DNA from: CAWBBA01 sp963741625
GTDB taxonomy: Bacteria > Desulfobacterota > Desulfomonilia > Desulfomonilales > Desulfomonilaceae
Assembly: GCA_963741625.1 (NCBI GenBank)
Contig: CAVUIT010000019.1
Span: 124,001-188,000 of the forward strand
Length of the DNA: 64,000 bases
Direction of reading: 5' to 3'
Shown here: piece after piece, positions 26,935-36,366 of the stretch
Numbering within the stretch: position 1 is the first letter of the stretch
Layout: each line of letters opens with the position of its first letter
Position numbers and translations under genes: made by a program
Notes under the pieces: model-generated
Told to the model about the DNA's origin: nothing
Seen by the model: the letters and a program-made list of their open reading frames with translations, nothing else
Database searches by the model: none

Positions 26935-27765
26935 TTAGCCTGAGCCCAGTCTTTGCAGTGTCCCTGCGAGTATCGCGGCCAACCGGGGCAGAGTCGCTGT
27001 GGCGGTGGCGATCACTTTATGTATGGACACCGGTTCCATTGAATCAGGGAGGTTGACGTTGGTTATCGCGGCAAGGGCAAGCGTCCTGAATCCCACCTGG
27101 CAACCCACGATTACTTCGGGAATCGTGCTCATACCGACAGCATCGGCCCCCAACATACGCAGCATTCTGGTTTCCGCACGAGTTTCAAGGCTCGGCCCTG
27201 CCACAGCAGCGTAAACCCCTAACTTAACGGGTTCTTTAAGCTCCTGAGCTGCTTGCTGTGCTTTCTGTAGCAGCTCCTCGTCGTATGGCCGGCTCATGTC
27301 AGGAAAGCGGTCACCCAGCCTCTCGTCGGTGACTCCCCGCAACGGATTGTCTCCCAGCAAGTTTATATGGTCAGTCACGATCATCACGTCTCCGGGTTTG
27401 AAGTTGGGGTTGAGCCCTCCGGCAGCGCTGTTGACGAAGAGGAATCGCGCGCCCAATTGTCGCATTATGCGCACAGGAAGAGTTGCCTCCTGAAGCGTGT
27501 GGCCTTCGTAGTAATGGAATCGCCCCTGCATTACGACAACACTTCGGCCGGCCATAGTTCCAAAGACAAGGTCTCCCTTGTGCCCCTGCACAGTTGATTC
27601 AGGGAAATGAGGAAGTTGATTATATGGAATCCGGTCAGTCACACTGATATGGTCGGTGATCCCACCAAGACCTGTTCCCAGAATAATAGCCACTTCCGGT
27701 TGGGAACCGATTGATCGACGAAGGAAGCTAGCAGCGTCTTGAATTGACTGGTAGAGAGCGTTCAT
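26935..27765 (-). CDS. Purine nucleoside phosphorylase (PNP/MTAP family)
   Basis: Phosphorolysis of purine nucleosides to base and ribose-1-phosphate. The 276-residue protein has AIILGTGLGGITDHI, HKGDLVFGTMAGRSVVVMQGRFHYYEGH, FVNSAAGGLNPNFKPGDVMIV, TDHINLLGDNPL and the substrate site AGPSLETRAETRMLRMLGADAVGMSTIPEVIV (key parts GPSLETRAE and GADAVGMSTIPE). MSTIPE with a Glu in GPSLET and Asn in ITNVN fits the trimeric inosine/guanosine type. The ATG at 27765 has AAAGGAC upstream. It is the first gene of the pnp-mtaD-purM operon. Confidence 0.88.
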   Translation of the reverse strand: MNALYQSIQDAASFLRRSIGSQPEVAIILGTGLGGITDHISVTDRIPYNQLPHFPESTVQGHKGDLVFGTMAGRSVVVMQGRFHYYEGHTLQEATLPVRIMRQLGARFLFVNSAAGGLNPNFKPGDVMIVTDHINLLGDNPLRGVTDERLGDRFPDMSRPYDEELLQKAQQAAQELKEPVKLGVYAAVAGPSLETRAETRMLRMLGADAVGMSTIPEVIVGCQVGFRTLALAAITNVNLPDSMEPVSIHKVIATATATLPRLAAILAGTLQRLGSG

Positions 27766-27897
27766 CAGGTCCTTTGTCCAGAGAAATAAAGGGAGTATCA
27801 TGGATGCGCGGACACAAAGTCAAGGAGCGATTCCCGGAGTATGAGGTTTCACGACGATCCAGGACGAAACAAGTGAGCAGTGGCAAGCTCTATTCAT

Positions 27898-27934
27898 CGG
27901 AAGCCATTTCCGGCCGACTTAGCTTCCGTTTTTT
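27898..27934 (+). terminator. Hairpin followed by six Ts
   Basis: CGGAAGC (27898-27904) pairs with GCTTCCG (27922-27928), followed directly by TTTTTT. It reads as a rho-independent terminator on the plus strand, yet no plus-strand gene precedes it within 7 kb. It may end an unseen small RNA starting after 27800, or attenuate the substrate-binding protein gene. Confidence 0.4.
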
Positions 27935-28020
27935 ATCTTGACAAAATGAGTCGGTACAAAGCAGTTTTCATTCTCGGCCTTATCAAACGTCCAGCGTTGT
28001 GAAAGTAAGGGGAGACCGGC

Positions 28021-29223
28021 ATGAAGACAGTATCGTTGCGGCTTTTGGCCGCGCTGGCTATGGTCGTGGTTCTCGGCTGTCCGATCTTGGCCGCCGAATC
28101 AAAAGGCGATCCGATCAAAATCGGCGCGGTGATTCCATTAACGGGAGAGCTGGCAAAATTCGGCGAAATGCAGAAGAACTCCTTCTTCATGGCTCTTGAG
28201 GAAATAAACCGCGCGGGTGGCGTCCGCGGACGCAAGCTGGAACTCATCATCGAAGACGACACCGGAAAGCCCGAGGTAGGGCGATCCGCGGTGGAGAAAC
28301 TCATTTCCCGAGACCAGATCGCTGTCCTTACCGGCGGTTACTCCTCATCCGTAACCTATGGAATAGCCGGAGTGGCTCAGCAACGGAAGATCCCCTATGT
28401 CACGCATACAGGAGCGGCTGACAACATCACTGAAATGGGTTGGGATTACGTTTTCCGCATCAATCAGCCTGCCAGCGAATACTTCAAAGGGCTGCTCTCC
28501 TTCTTGGGAGAAGTGGTCAAGCCCAAGACTGCCGTAGTCATCCATGAGAATACGCTCTTTGGCCAGTCTCAGGGAAAGAGTTTCGCGGAAGCGTGCCAGC
28601 CACTGGGCTGCAAGGTTCTGTTCAGAGACAGCTATGAGTCGGGGGCAGTTGATTTCAAGCCGTTGGTAACCAAGATGAAGGCGGCCAATCCCGATCTGGT
28701 GTACGCCGTATCATATGTGATGGACGCAGCGCTCCTGATTCGGCAGTCAAAGGAGCTAGATTTTAACCCCAAATTGTTTGCTGGGGGAGGAGGCGGATTT
28801 TCGATACCCGAGCTTGTGAAGAACGCAGGGAATGCAGCGGAATATGTTTTTTGCGCCACTCTATGGTCGGAGAACCTGCCATTCCCAGGCGCTCGGGAAT
28901 ACTATGAAAATTACAAAGAAAGATACAAGGACATTCCTCAATTCCAGGGCGCCCAGGCATACGTCGCCCTTTTCGTGATAACCGATGCGCTGAACAGGGC
29001 CGCGGACATGACTCCGGCGGCAATTCGAGAGGCGTTGACGAAAACGGACATGAATACGATGTACGGCCCGGTCAAGTTCATATCTTACGGCAAGAAAACT
29101 CAGCAGAACTCATTGCCCACCTACTTGGGACAATGGCAAAAACAGCGCTTTGAAACTGTATGGCCAAAAGAGATGGCCACAAAGCCCTTTGTCTATCCGG
29201 TCCCCCCATGGTCGAAAAGGTAA
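28021..29223 (+). CDS. Liv-type ABC transporter substrate-binding protein
   Basis: Periplasmic binding protein for branched amino acids, amides or related acids (Peripla_BP_6). A signal peptide MKTVSLRLLAALAMVVVLGCPILAA is followed by PIKIGAVIPLTGELAKFGEMQ, AGGVRGRKLELIIEDD, GGYSSSVTYGIA and VIHENTLFGQSQGKSFAEAC (key part FGQSQGKS). Length is 400 residues. GGGGAGA precedes the ATG. No permease or ATPase genes are next to it; the acyl-CoA synthetase follows 31 bp later, suggesting uptake of an acid that is then activated. Confidence 0.87.
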   Translation: MKTVSLRLLAALAMVVVLGCPILAAESKGDPIKIGAVIPLTGELAKFGEMQKNSFFMALEEINRAGGVRGRKLELIIEDDTGKPEVGRSAVEKLISRDQIAVLTGGYSSSVTYGIAGVAQQRKIPYVTHTGAADNITEMGWDYVFRINQPASEYFKGLLSFLGEVVKPKTAVVIHENTLFGQSQGKSFAEACQPLGCKVLFRDSYESGAVDFKPLVTKMKAANPDLVYAVSYVMDAALLIRQSKELDFNPKLFAGGGGGFSIPELVKNAGNAAEYVFCATLWSENLPFPGAREYYENYKERYKDIPQFQGAQAYVALFVITDALNRAADMTPAAIREALTKTDMNTMYGPVKFISYGKKTQQNSLPTYLGQWQKQRFETVWPKEMATKPFVYPVPPWSKR

Positions 29224-29254
29224 CGATGTTTTCAGTAATCAGGAGACTCAAGTA

Positions 29255-30907
29255 ATGGAGGAAGGATTTCGTACTATATTTCGCACGCCATCTGCATATT
29301 CGTATCCTTTACTCGTCAAACAATTGCTCCACACTCCGATTCTCTACGGCCCGGAAAAAGAAATCGTGTATCGGGGACAGGTGCGGCATACATATAAAGC
29401 GTTCTACGAGCGGATTAACAGGTTGGCCTCCGGCCTGTCCTCTCTAGGGGTGGGGCCTGGGGACACGGTGGCGGTCCTCGATTGGGATTCACACCGGTAT
29501 CTGGAGTTCTTCTTCGCCATCCCCATGACGGGGGCGATACTTCACACGGTCAATATCCGTCTTTCAGCGGAACAGATCCTCTATACAATGAATCACGCGG
29601 AGGATTTAGTCGTTTTTGTCCATGAGGACTTCGTCCCCGTGCTTGAAAGCATAGCGGGACAGTTGGAAACGGTGCAAAAGTATATCCTGATTAAGGATGG
29701 TGACGAGACACCCTCGACCTCGTTGCCCATCTCTTCGGAATATGAAGATATGCTGGAAATGGCGAGCGATTCATTCGATTTCCCCGATTTTGATGAAAAC
29801 GCTCAGGCCACCACCTTCTATACTACAGGAACTACAGGTCCGCCCAAAGGGGTCTATTTCAGCCATCGCCAACTGGTGCTGCACACTCTGGCCGTGAGTG
29901 TTGCCATGGCAGGATTCACTGCGCCGGGCAGGTTGCAGTCCGGTGACGTTTATATGCCAATCACCCCAATGTTTCATGTTCATGCTTGGGGCTTCCCGTA
30001 TGTGGCTACGCTTCTCGGAGCCAAGCAGGTCTATCCTGGCAGGTATGTGCCTGAAACAATTCTTAAACTTATACACCAAGAAAAGGTCACTTTCTCTCAT
30101 TGTGTGCCCACCATCCTGCACATGCTGCTCAATGCTCCTATGGCCAAAGAGATTGATCTCCGGGGGTGGAAGGTGAACACGGGAGGCATGGCCCTTCCGA
30201 GAGGTCTCGCTAGGACAGCGCTGGAAATGGGTATTGAGGTTTTCCACGGGTACGGAATGTCCGAAACATGCCCGATCCTGACACTCGCGAACTTGAAGCC
30301 CAACATGATGGAATGGGAGATTGGCCGACAACTGGACTTCAGGACCAAGACCGGCTTCCCAATACCATTGGTGGATCTCAGGATAGTAGACGAGGCGGGC
30401 AATCCGGTACCAAAGGACGGCAAGTCGCCGGGTGAAATCGTTGTGCGAACGCCCTGGTGCACTCAGGGCTACTTCAAGAACCCCGAACAGTCCGAACAAT
30501 TGTGGAGAGGCGGCCGACTCCACACCGGCGACATTGCCAATATGGACGAAGAGGGTTACGTGCAAATCACGGATAGGCTGAAGGACGCCATCAAGACCGG
30601 AGGAGAGTGGATTTCGTCGCTGGAGCTGGAAAGTCTGCTCAGTCGGCACGAAGCAGTCTCGGAATCAGCAGTGATCGGTGTTCCGCACGAGAAATGGGGT
30701 GAACGTCCCGTAGCTCTGGTAGTACTAAAACCTGAGTATGATGGAAAAGTCTCGGATGGAGATCTGCAAGCTTTCATGCACCAATTAGTTGACAGAGGGC
30801 TCATCTCGAAATGGGCGGTCCCGGACAGATTTGAGTTGGTGCGCGAAATCCCGAAAACCAGCGTGGGCAAGATTAACAAGAAAGCAATACGAGAAGCGCT
30901 GTCATGA
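29255..30907 (+). CDS. Acyl-CoA synthetase (AMP-forming)
   Basis: Activates a carboxylic acid to its CoA thioester via an acyl-AMP. The 550-residue ANL enzyme has the P-loop TTFYTTGTTGPPKGVYFSH, GYGMSETCPILT, LHTGDIANMDEEGYVQITDRLKDAIKTGGEWISS (key parts TGDIA, DRLKDAIKTGGEW) and the catalytic Lys in KTSVGKINKKAIRE. It is closest in look to medium/long-chain fatty-acid CoA ligases; the exact acid is unknown. The ATG at 29255 follows AGGAG. It overlaps in function with the acyl-CoA dehydrogenase and Etf genes downstream. Confidence 0.9.
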   Translation: MEEGFRTIFRTPSAYSYPLLVKQLLHTPILYGPEKEIVYRGQVRHTYKAFYERINRLASGLSSLGVGPGDTVAVLDWDSHRYLEFFFAIPMTGAILHTVNIRLSAEQILYTMNHAEDLVVFVHEDFVPVLESIAGQLETVQKYILIKDGDETPSTSLPISSEYEDMLEMASDSFDFPDFDENAQATTFYTTGTTGPPKGVYFSHRQLVLHTLAVSVAMAGFTAPGRLQSGDVYMPITPMFHVHAWGFPYVATLLGAKQVYPGRYVPETILKLIHQEKVTFSHCVPTILHMLLNAPMAKEIDLRGWKVNTGGMALPRGLARTALEMGIEVFHGYGMSETCPILTLANLKPNMMEWEIGRQLDFRTKTGFPIPLVDLRIVDEAGNPVPKDGKSPGEIVVRTPWCTQGYFKNPEQSEQLWRGGRLHTGDIANMDEEGYVQITDRLKDAIKTGGEWISSLELESLLSRHEAVSESAVIGVPHEKWGERPVALVVLKPEYDGKVSDGDLQAFMHQLVDRGLISKWAVPDRFELVREIPKTSVGKINKKAIREALS

Positions 30908-31361
30908 GGGGTTGTGTCCTGGTTCAGTTTACTCCTCGTCATTCCGGCGCATGCCGGAATCCAGGAAATGGACCGGCAGGGGCGCAGGTCTCGGTCAAAT
31001 GCCGTAGGGGTGGGCCTCTGTGCCCGCCCGCCTGGACCCCGGATCGGAGTCCGGGGTGACGGTTCGTGGGGCCACCCGCGATGGGCCAAATTAGGACACT
31101 GCCATTGGAGAACAACAATTGATCCTGGGCGATACCGATTCGCGGTCAAACAATGGATAATCCGATAAATCAAACACAGATCTGACAAAGCCCAGATCCG
31201 CGGCACCCAAAGCCGGATGTGGATCGGATGCTGGGTGCCACTGACCTGGCCGTCAGGTCAGTGCCGGTTGTGTTACTAGCCGAATCTCACTGTTTGATAG
31301 CCAACCGGAGTGTAATATGGAGCCGCAACTATTGATGGGGTAATTAACGGCTTGGGATACC
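30908..31361. repeat. Intergenic region with palindromic repeats
   Basis: Contains CATTCCGGCGCATGCCGGAA near 30938 and, near 31030-31066, a CCCCGGATCGGAGTCCGGGG palindrome. These REP-like elements recur at 34134-34160 and 48042-48075. The long minus-strand frame crossing them translates the repeat as WIPACAGMT, a common artefact. No gene seen. Confidence 0.55.
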
Positions 31362-31877
31362 CTACCGAGTTAGTCTCGCGGCACGCATTTCAGGGGTAGC
31401 CGATCTTATTGCTTCGTCAATGTCATCCGGAATACCGTCGCGATGCCGGACAATGTCGTTCTTGTCCACTATGATGATAGTGGGAACTCCGTTGATACCG
31501 AAACTCTTCGAGATCACCCCGCCTTCGTCATACACCACCGGATAGGGGATATGGTATTTGTCGACGTAGAGTTTCGTCTTGCGGAGAGAATCGTTTACGC
31601 CGGGGTTGATCGCTAGAAAGGTCATATCTTTTGGGCTGTATTTTGAATAGATCTCTTTAAGCCTTGGTATGGAAGCCTCACATATAGGGCACCATGTAGT
31701 CCAGAAGACGAGAAACAATGGCTTTTCGCTCTGAGGGTTGTCCAAACTTACTTTCTGTCCGTCTATGGTGGTGGCCTGAAAGGCCGGGGCTTTGTCCCCG
31801 ACACCCACATATCCGGCTACTGCCGAGCATGGAAAGAGCAGCAAGAGCGCCGCGAGAATCACACTATTCCTATTCAT
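31362..31877 (-). CDS. TlpA/ResA-like thioredoxin-fold protein
   Basis: Exported thiol-disulfide oxidoreductase. The signal peptide is MNRNSVILAALLLLFPCSAVAG; the redoxin domain has VGDKAPAFQATTIDGQKVSL, the active site FWTTWCPICEASIP, and cis-Pro in GVNGVPTIIIVDK-like ING-VPTIIIV. The 171-residue length is normal. It lies 37 bp downstream of the DsbD-like membrane gene, which would supply electrons across the membrane. A likely role is reducing c-type cytochromes or other periplasmic thiols. Confidence 0.87.
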   Translation of the reverse strand: MNRNSVILAALLLLFPCSAVAGYVGVGDKAPAFQATTIDGQKVSLDNPQSEKPLFLVFWTTWCPICEASIPRLKEIYSKYSPKDMTFLAINPGVNDSLRKTKLYVDKYHIPYPVVYDEGGVISKSFGINGVPTIIIVDKNDIVRHRDGIPDDIDEAIRSATPEMRAARLTR

Positions 31878-31914
31878 TTTATCTGCCTGCACGCCGATTT
31901 GGGTTGTGCTGCCT

Positions 31915-32613
31915 TCACAGCATAAGCTGACCCATTTTTATGAGGAAATACTCACCCAATCCGATCATGGCAAGGCCAAGGATTTTCTTGATCTTGACCA
32001 TCCACTCCCCGGACCTAGGCAGGGCCGCGAGAATTCCGGAAAAAGTGCCCACCAGTACCAGCAGTAATCCCATGCCCAATGCAAATACAAAGAGAAGGCC
32101 GCCTCCAAAGAGCAGGTCTCGGGTCGTGGCTACGTAAGCTAGCAAGACACCCATCACGGGTGCAGTGCAGGGACCAGCCACAAAACCGGAAACTATTCCG
32201 AGAAGGAACACACTGACAAAGCCTCCGGCTGTGGGTCCGCTCCCTATTCCTATCATGGGGATGGTGAAGACATCGAGCATGGCGAGCCCGAGAAAGATCA
32301 TCACGTTGGCGACAACGAAGTGGATCCAGGGATTGGTGTTGAATTCCCCGAAGAACCGGCCTGACAGCGCTGCGACAACGCCGAGAGCCGCGTAGGTAAC
32401 AGCAACGCCTACCACGTAGAAGAGTGACAGGACAAAGCCTCTGGCCTTCGATCCCCCGAGGTTCCTGCTCCCTACGTATCCCGCGGTTATGGGGACCATT
32501 GGGTACACGCAAGGCGTGAAGCTAGTGAGAACGCCACCAAGGAAAGCCGCTAAGAAAGCCATGAACGCGGAGCCTTTAAGATAAACATCCAAGCTATTCA
32601 CGAGTTCTTGCAT
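31915..32613 (-). CDS. CcdA/DsbD-type thiol-electron membrane transporter
   Basis: A 232-residue integral membrane protein that carries reducing equivalents from cytoplasmic thioredoxin to periplasmic partners. Six or more hydrophobic spans are visible. The paired cysteines lie in GVLTSFTPCVYPMVPITAGY and VSGFVAGPCTAPVMGVLLAYV (key parts FTPCVYP and GPCTAPV), as in the DsbD central domain. It is co-directional with the TlpA gene that follows, a common pairing. ATG 32613 and TTG 32619 are alternative starts. Confidence 0.87.
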   Translation of the reverse strand: MQELVNSLDVYLKGSAFMAFLAAFLGGVLTSFTPCVYPMVPITAGYVGSRNLGGSKARGFVLSLFYVVGVAVTYAALGVVAALSGRFFGEFNTNPWIHFVVANVMIFLGLAMLDVFTIPMIGIGSGPTAGGFVSVFLLGIVSGFVAGPCTAPVMGVLLAYVATTRDLLFGGGLLFVFALGMGLLLVLVGTFSGILAALPRSGEWMVKIKKILGLAMIGLGEYFLIKMGQLML

Positions 32614-33134
32614 GATCAATCCGTCAGGATGAAATGTCGGCGCAACCGCGCGGATTCTGTCCCCGAGCTTTCAGCATAGCATAGGTGGTAATTCTCATTG
32701 CATTTCCCTATAGCCCGTAAGTTCGTACCCGTGTGCCAGGAAACAAGTAACCATGCCGAATAAGCAGCATTGGCGCTCGGCGTCTCGTCGGCCAATGGTC
32801 CACAACTATCAAAATACTGGTCCTACCGATCTATGGGCGTTGGATTCCTGATCGCGTTAATTGTTTCCCAGCAGACGAGTTTTAACTCAACCCGTTTCTT
32901 AAGTTCGGTGACGTATTTGTACAGCTTCGGTGGGACAGGCATCTTGCCTGTCATTTCTCGATAGACAGGCAAGATGCCTGTCCCACCAATACCTGGTCTG
33001 GAATCCTCTTTGATCGCTCCAGTCCAGGAATACGTCACCCGAATTACGAATTGGACTACAGTGTTCCGCTGAACTATTGGCACTAAAGCTATGCGCAAGG
33101 CGAGTCGTAGAAGGGAGTGCGAATATTTCGCGAG
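32614..33134. other. Intergenic region, one dispersed repeat
   Basis: Besides the repeat at 32929-32987 I see no gene or RNA here. Confidence 0.5.
32929..32987. repeat. Dispersed inverted repeat, GGTGGGAC type (best copy)
   Basis: GGTGGGACAGGCATCTTGCC (32929-32948) and GGCAAGATGCCTGTCCCACC (32968-32987) are perfect 20-bp reverse complements, and the pairing extends inward with TGTC/GACA. It can form a long cruciform or RNA hairpin. Confidence 0.85.
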
Positions 33135-34031
33135 TTATGGTTGAATGGATATGGAGAAGAGCTCAGCCGCGTTTCGTCCGAGAATTAATTCCATAGATTC
33201 CTCAGGAAGACCCAGCCCACAGAGGCGCTTGAGTTCACGATCCCACGCGTATGGGATATGCGGGAAATCGGTGCCGTACATGATGCGGTCGGCCCGCATG
33301 TCAGCCAAGCGCGGCGGGTCGCTGTTCGGCAGATAGTCTGCTATTACCATGGAGACATCCAGCCAGAGGTTGTCGTATCGCTCCAACAGTTCTTTGTATG
33401 CGGTGAATTCATTTGCGCCCAGGTGCGGTACGCACACCTTGAGACCGGGATAGTCAATGAGTATCTGCTCCAGCTTATCCGAGCGGCAGATCGAGTAAGG
33501 ATCACATGTATAAGGGTAGTCAGGGTTTTTGGGCTCGCGGCCCACGTGCATTACGAGAGGTTTGCCGTAGTCGACACAGACATCGCAAATCTCATGCATC
33601 GCGTCACTGTCCATTCGAAAACACTGAACGTGTGCGTGCAGTTTCACCCCGTGTAGGCCGAGTTGAAACGCCTCTTCGAGTATGGCACGGGCATCTTCCT
33701 CCCCCGGGAAAACTGTCGCGGTGCCGGTGACCTGAGGCCGGAGGCTGCACAAATCCGCCATGTAGGCATTCAACATGCGGGCCATTCCGGGCTTGTGAGC
33801 ATAGTGCAACGCCACAATGTGGCTTATCCCTCGGGAAAGCAAAAAGTCTATTATTTCGGCAGCCTTCAGTTTGTAGCGAATCGACCAGGCGAACTGTTCA
33901 AACCATTGCCAAATGGCCTCGAAAAGGGGGTCTGGGAAGAGATGAACGTGCGCGTCCACGATGAACGGCAAGGAGGGCGGAACCTTCTCACCCTCGGGAT
34001 CGGGCTCTATGGGGAATGGCCAGGCTAACAC
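33135..34031 (-). CDS. Amidohydrolase family 2 protein
   Basis: Metal-dependent TIM-barrel hydrolase or decarboxylase. The 298-residue protein has FIVDAHVHLFPD (metal HxH), GLHGVKLHAHVQCF, LVMHVGREP, CVPHLGANEF and the catalytic Asp in IMYGTDFPHIPYAW. These suit the ACMSD/resorcylate decarboxylase-like group; the substrate is unknown. GTG start at 34031 with GGAG upstream. It stands alone between repeats. Confidence 0.85.
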   Translation of the reverse strand: MLAWPFPIEPDPEGEKVPPSLPFIVDAHVHLFPDPLFEAIWQWFEQFAWSIRYKLKAAEIIDFLLSRGISHIVALHYAHKPGMARMLNAYMADLCSLRPQVTGTATVFPGEEDARAILEEAFQLGLHGVKLHAHVQCFRMDSDAMHEICDVCVDYGKPLVMHVGREPKNPDYPYTCDPYSICRSDKLEQILIDYPGLKVCVPHLGANEFTAYKELLERYDNLWLDVSMVIADYLPNSDPPRLADMRADRIMYGTDFPHIPYAWDRELKRLCGLGLPEESMELILGRNAAELFSISIQP

Positions 34032-34133
34032 AAGTGGTTTGCTCCAAGAAAAGACCTAATACTCCTACCGTAAGCTTTCAGTTGCCAGTGGCTAAAGGCT
34101 GTCATTGCGAGCTCAGCGAAGCAATAACAGCGT

Positions 34134-34160
34134 CACCCCGGACTTGATCCGGGGTCCAGT
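34134..34160. repeat. CACCCCGGACTTGATCCGGGG palindrome
   Basis: CCCCGGA and TCCGGGG form an inverted repeat with a short spacer, immediately left of the IS30 end. Related palindromes lie at 31030-31066 and 48042-48075. The DNA on the right of the IS (CCCGCTTCGCGGGAATGAC) looks like the other half of such a repeat cluster. Confidence 0.6.
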
Positions 34161-34174
34161 CTGGATTCCCTAAG

Positions 34175-35214
34175 TTCACAAACGAAGTGCAACACCTTAT
34201 ATATGAGGTGTTGCATTGGAAAAAAAGTACAAACATCTTTCCCTGGAAGAACGGTGTTCAGATTGCCCGTCTTCATGAAGGCGGGAATCGATCTGGCAAA
34301 TCGCGGCAGCTCTGGATCGCTCGGCATCGACGATTTCTAGAGAAATAAAACGGAATTCAAGTCGTCAACAAGGCTACAAGCCGGCTTACGCTCACGAGCA
34401 GGCTCAAGCGCGTCGATGGACCGGTTCAAGATTAGAGCGTGATGAAGCTCTTAGAGCCATCGTCCTTGATAAACTTGCTCTTGGCTGGTCACCGGAACAG
34501 GTCTCCGGTTATTTACGCCGGTGCGCGAAAGCCGATCCGTATCAGTCACGAATCGATTTACCGTTTCATTTATGCCCAGATCTACACGTACAAAGGATTA
34601 CCGTTGGCGTCATTATCTGCCTCGAGCCAAAAGTCAAGCGTGGTTGGCGAGGACGTAGAGGCGGCTTCTCCCGTGAAGACTATCCAAGATCGCGTCTCTA
34701 TTCACCAACGCCCACCGGATGTTGGAAGTCGTAAGAGTTTGGGTCATTGGGAAGCTGATCTGATGCTCTTCGCAAACCTATAGCCAAGCTATCCTCGCCA
34801 TACATGAGCGGGTCAGCTCGTCTGCTCGTCTTATACCAGCCAACCGAATAGGGCGGCCAACCCCCGTAATTGACCATTTGATTGGGATGTTAGGATCTTG
34901 CGCCCAAACCGCTTAGAAAATCCATAACCTTTGATAACGGCACTGAGTTTGCCTTTCATTACCGACTCGCCGATACATTTGGATATGAAAACCTTCTTCT
35001 GCGATCCTCATGCCCCTTGGCAAAAAGGAGGTATAGAAAACGCCATTGGTCGGATGCGCAAGATCTTGCCTAGAAAAACGGATCTCGCCACCATAAGTGA
35101 CGAGATCAACTCTATACTTTAGTCAGGAACTATAATCATACTCCAAGAAAATGCCTTGACTTCAAATCACCAGCTGAGGTCTTCTTATCGAACCTGTTGC
35201 ACTTCAAATGTGAA
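34175..35214 (+). mobile_element. Decayed IS30-family insertion sequence
   Basis: Terminal inverted repeats are seen: TTCACA-AAC-GAAGTGCAACA at 34175-34194 and its counterpart (reverse complement TTCACA-TTT-GAAGTGCAACA) at 35195-35214. The transposase is in pieces: LEKKYKHLSLEER near 34214, ISHESIYRFIY near 34535, SLGHWEADLM near 34735, ITFDNGTEFAFH-like sequence near 34917, and FFCDPHAPWQKGGIENAIGRMRKI near 34990. These are the IS30 helix-turn-helix and DDE regions. Several frameshifts and stops inactivate it. On the left it cuts a CCCCGGACTTGATCCGGGG repeat region. Confidence 0.85.
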
Positions 35215-35266
35215 TCCACCTTCCCGCTTCGCGGGAATGACGATTGGCCCCAAAGCTGAGATTGCT

Positions 35267-35324
35267 GGTGGGACGGGCATCTTGCCGGTCATCCTTAATA
35301 GACAGGCTGGAAGCCTGTCCCACC
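35267..35324. repeat. Dispersed inverted repeat, GGTGGGAC type
   Basis: Starts GGTGGGACGGGCATCTTGCC and ends GGAAGCCTGTCCCACC. The right arm has drifted from the left. It lies between the IS30 end and etfA. Confidence 0.65.
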
Positions 35325-35384
35325 GATCACTCCTCGCAATGACACAGGTTCAGCGACTGCCCCCCGTAACTGAGGGATTACCTC

Positions 35385-36366
35385 CTACCCTCGCAGTTCC
35401 TTGATCTTCTCTTCCAGGGCAGGAACAACTTCGTTGAGATCGCCTACGATTCCGTACTGGGCCACGCGGAAAATGGGGGCCCGAGGATCTTTGTTCACAG
35501 CCACGATGAGTGGCGATCCCTTGATTCCGCCCAAGTGCTGGAACGCACCGCTGATCCCGAGGGCGAGATAAACCTTCGGCTTGACTTCGACACCTGAGGT
35601 CCCGACTTGATGGTATTTGGGGAGGAGGTTTTTGTCCACAATCGGCCTTGAGCAGGCCAACACGCCTCCCATGGCTTCGGCCAGCGATTCGAACACCTCC
35701 ATGTCAGGCTCATCTCCAATACCTCTCCCAATGGAGATGATTATGTCAGCCGATGCTATGTCGATATCCCCTTTCTCTGCTTCCACGTAGCTAACAAAGC
35801 GCTTGCGCAGAGGTTCATCTGCTAAAGGGGAGGGCACTGTCTCGACCGCGCCGGCTGCTGAGCCGGAGGGCGTAAAAGAGAACGCTCCGCCCCGTAACGT
35901 CGCCACTATTTTCTCAGCATCCTTGAATGACACGGTCGCATTGACCTTGTAGCTGTACATCTGGCGCAACGCGAGAATTTTCCCGTCTCGTACTTCAAAT
36001 CCGAAGCAGTCAGTGGCCAACGCCGCGTCAAGTGCCACGGACAGTCCGGGGGCCAGATCTATGACGGAGTTTGAGTTCCCCATAATGAGCATAAAAGGCT
36101 TGCGATCTTGTAGAATGCTCACAAGCGCTTTCATGAAGGCTTCAGAGTTGAAGGGCTCAAACTTCGGGTCATCTACTGCCAGGTACTCGAGGGCACTCTT
36201 TTGCCAGCTTGTCGGCCATGTCGGCAACCTGGTTCCCAAGAATGAGGCACGTAAGCTCTGCTCCCAGGTCGCTTGCCAGTTTGCGTCCCGCTGCAATGGC
36301 CTCCCATGTGGTATCCCTTAATTGCTGCTTGCGGTGCTCCGCGAGGACGAATATTTGCTTCATCAA
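35385..36366 (-). CDS. etfA: Electron transfer flavoprotein alpha subunit, frameshifted
   Basis: FAD-binding subunit of Etf, accepting electrons from acyl-CoA dehydrogenases. It starts MKQIFVLAEHRKQQLRDTTWE and runs to DMADKLAK, then the frame shifts; the next frame continues SALEYLAVDDPKFEPFNSEAF. One extra A in GCAAAAGAG explains it. The C-terminal FAD site is intact: IISIGRGIGDEPDMEVF, GVLACSRPIVDKNLLPKYHQVGTSG (key parts SRPIVD, QVGTSG), KVYLALGISGAFQHLGGIKGS and VAVNKDPRAPIFRVAQYGIVGDL. Corrected length is 326 residues. Its ATG overlaps the etfB stop by four bases. Confidence 0.9.

Noticed and set aside
30556..31206. A 216-codon minus-strand frame opposite the acyl-CoA synthetase end
   Set aside because: It is antisense to a clear gene and its start region is a translated palindromic repeat (WIPACAGMT).
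34439..35122. Two separate short transposase genes in the IS30 region
   Set aside because: They are pieces of one transposase between a single pair of terminal repeats, joined by several frameshifts.
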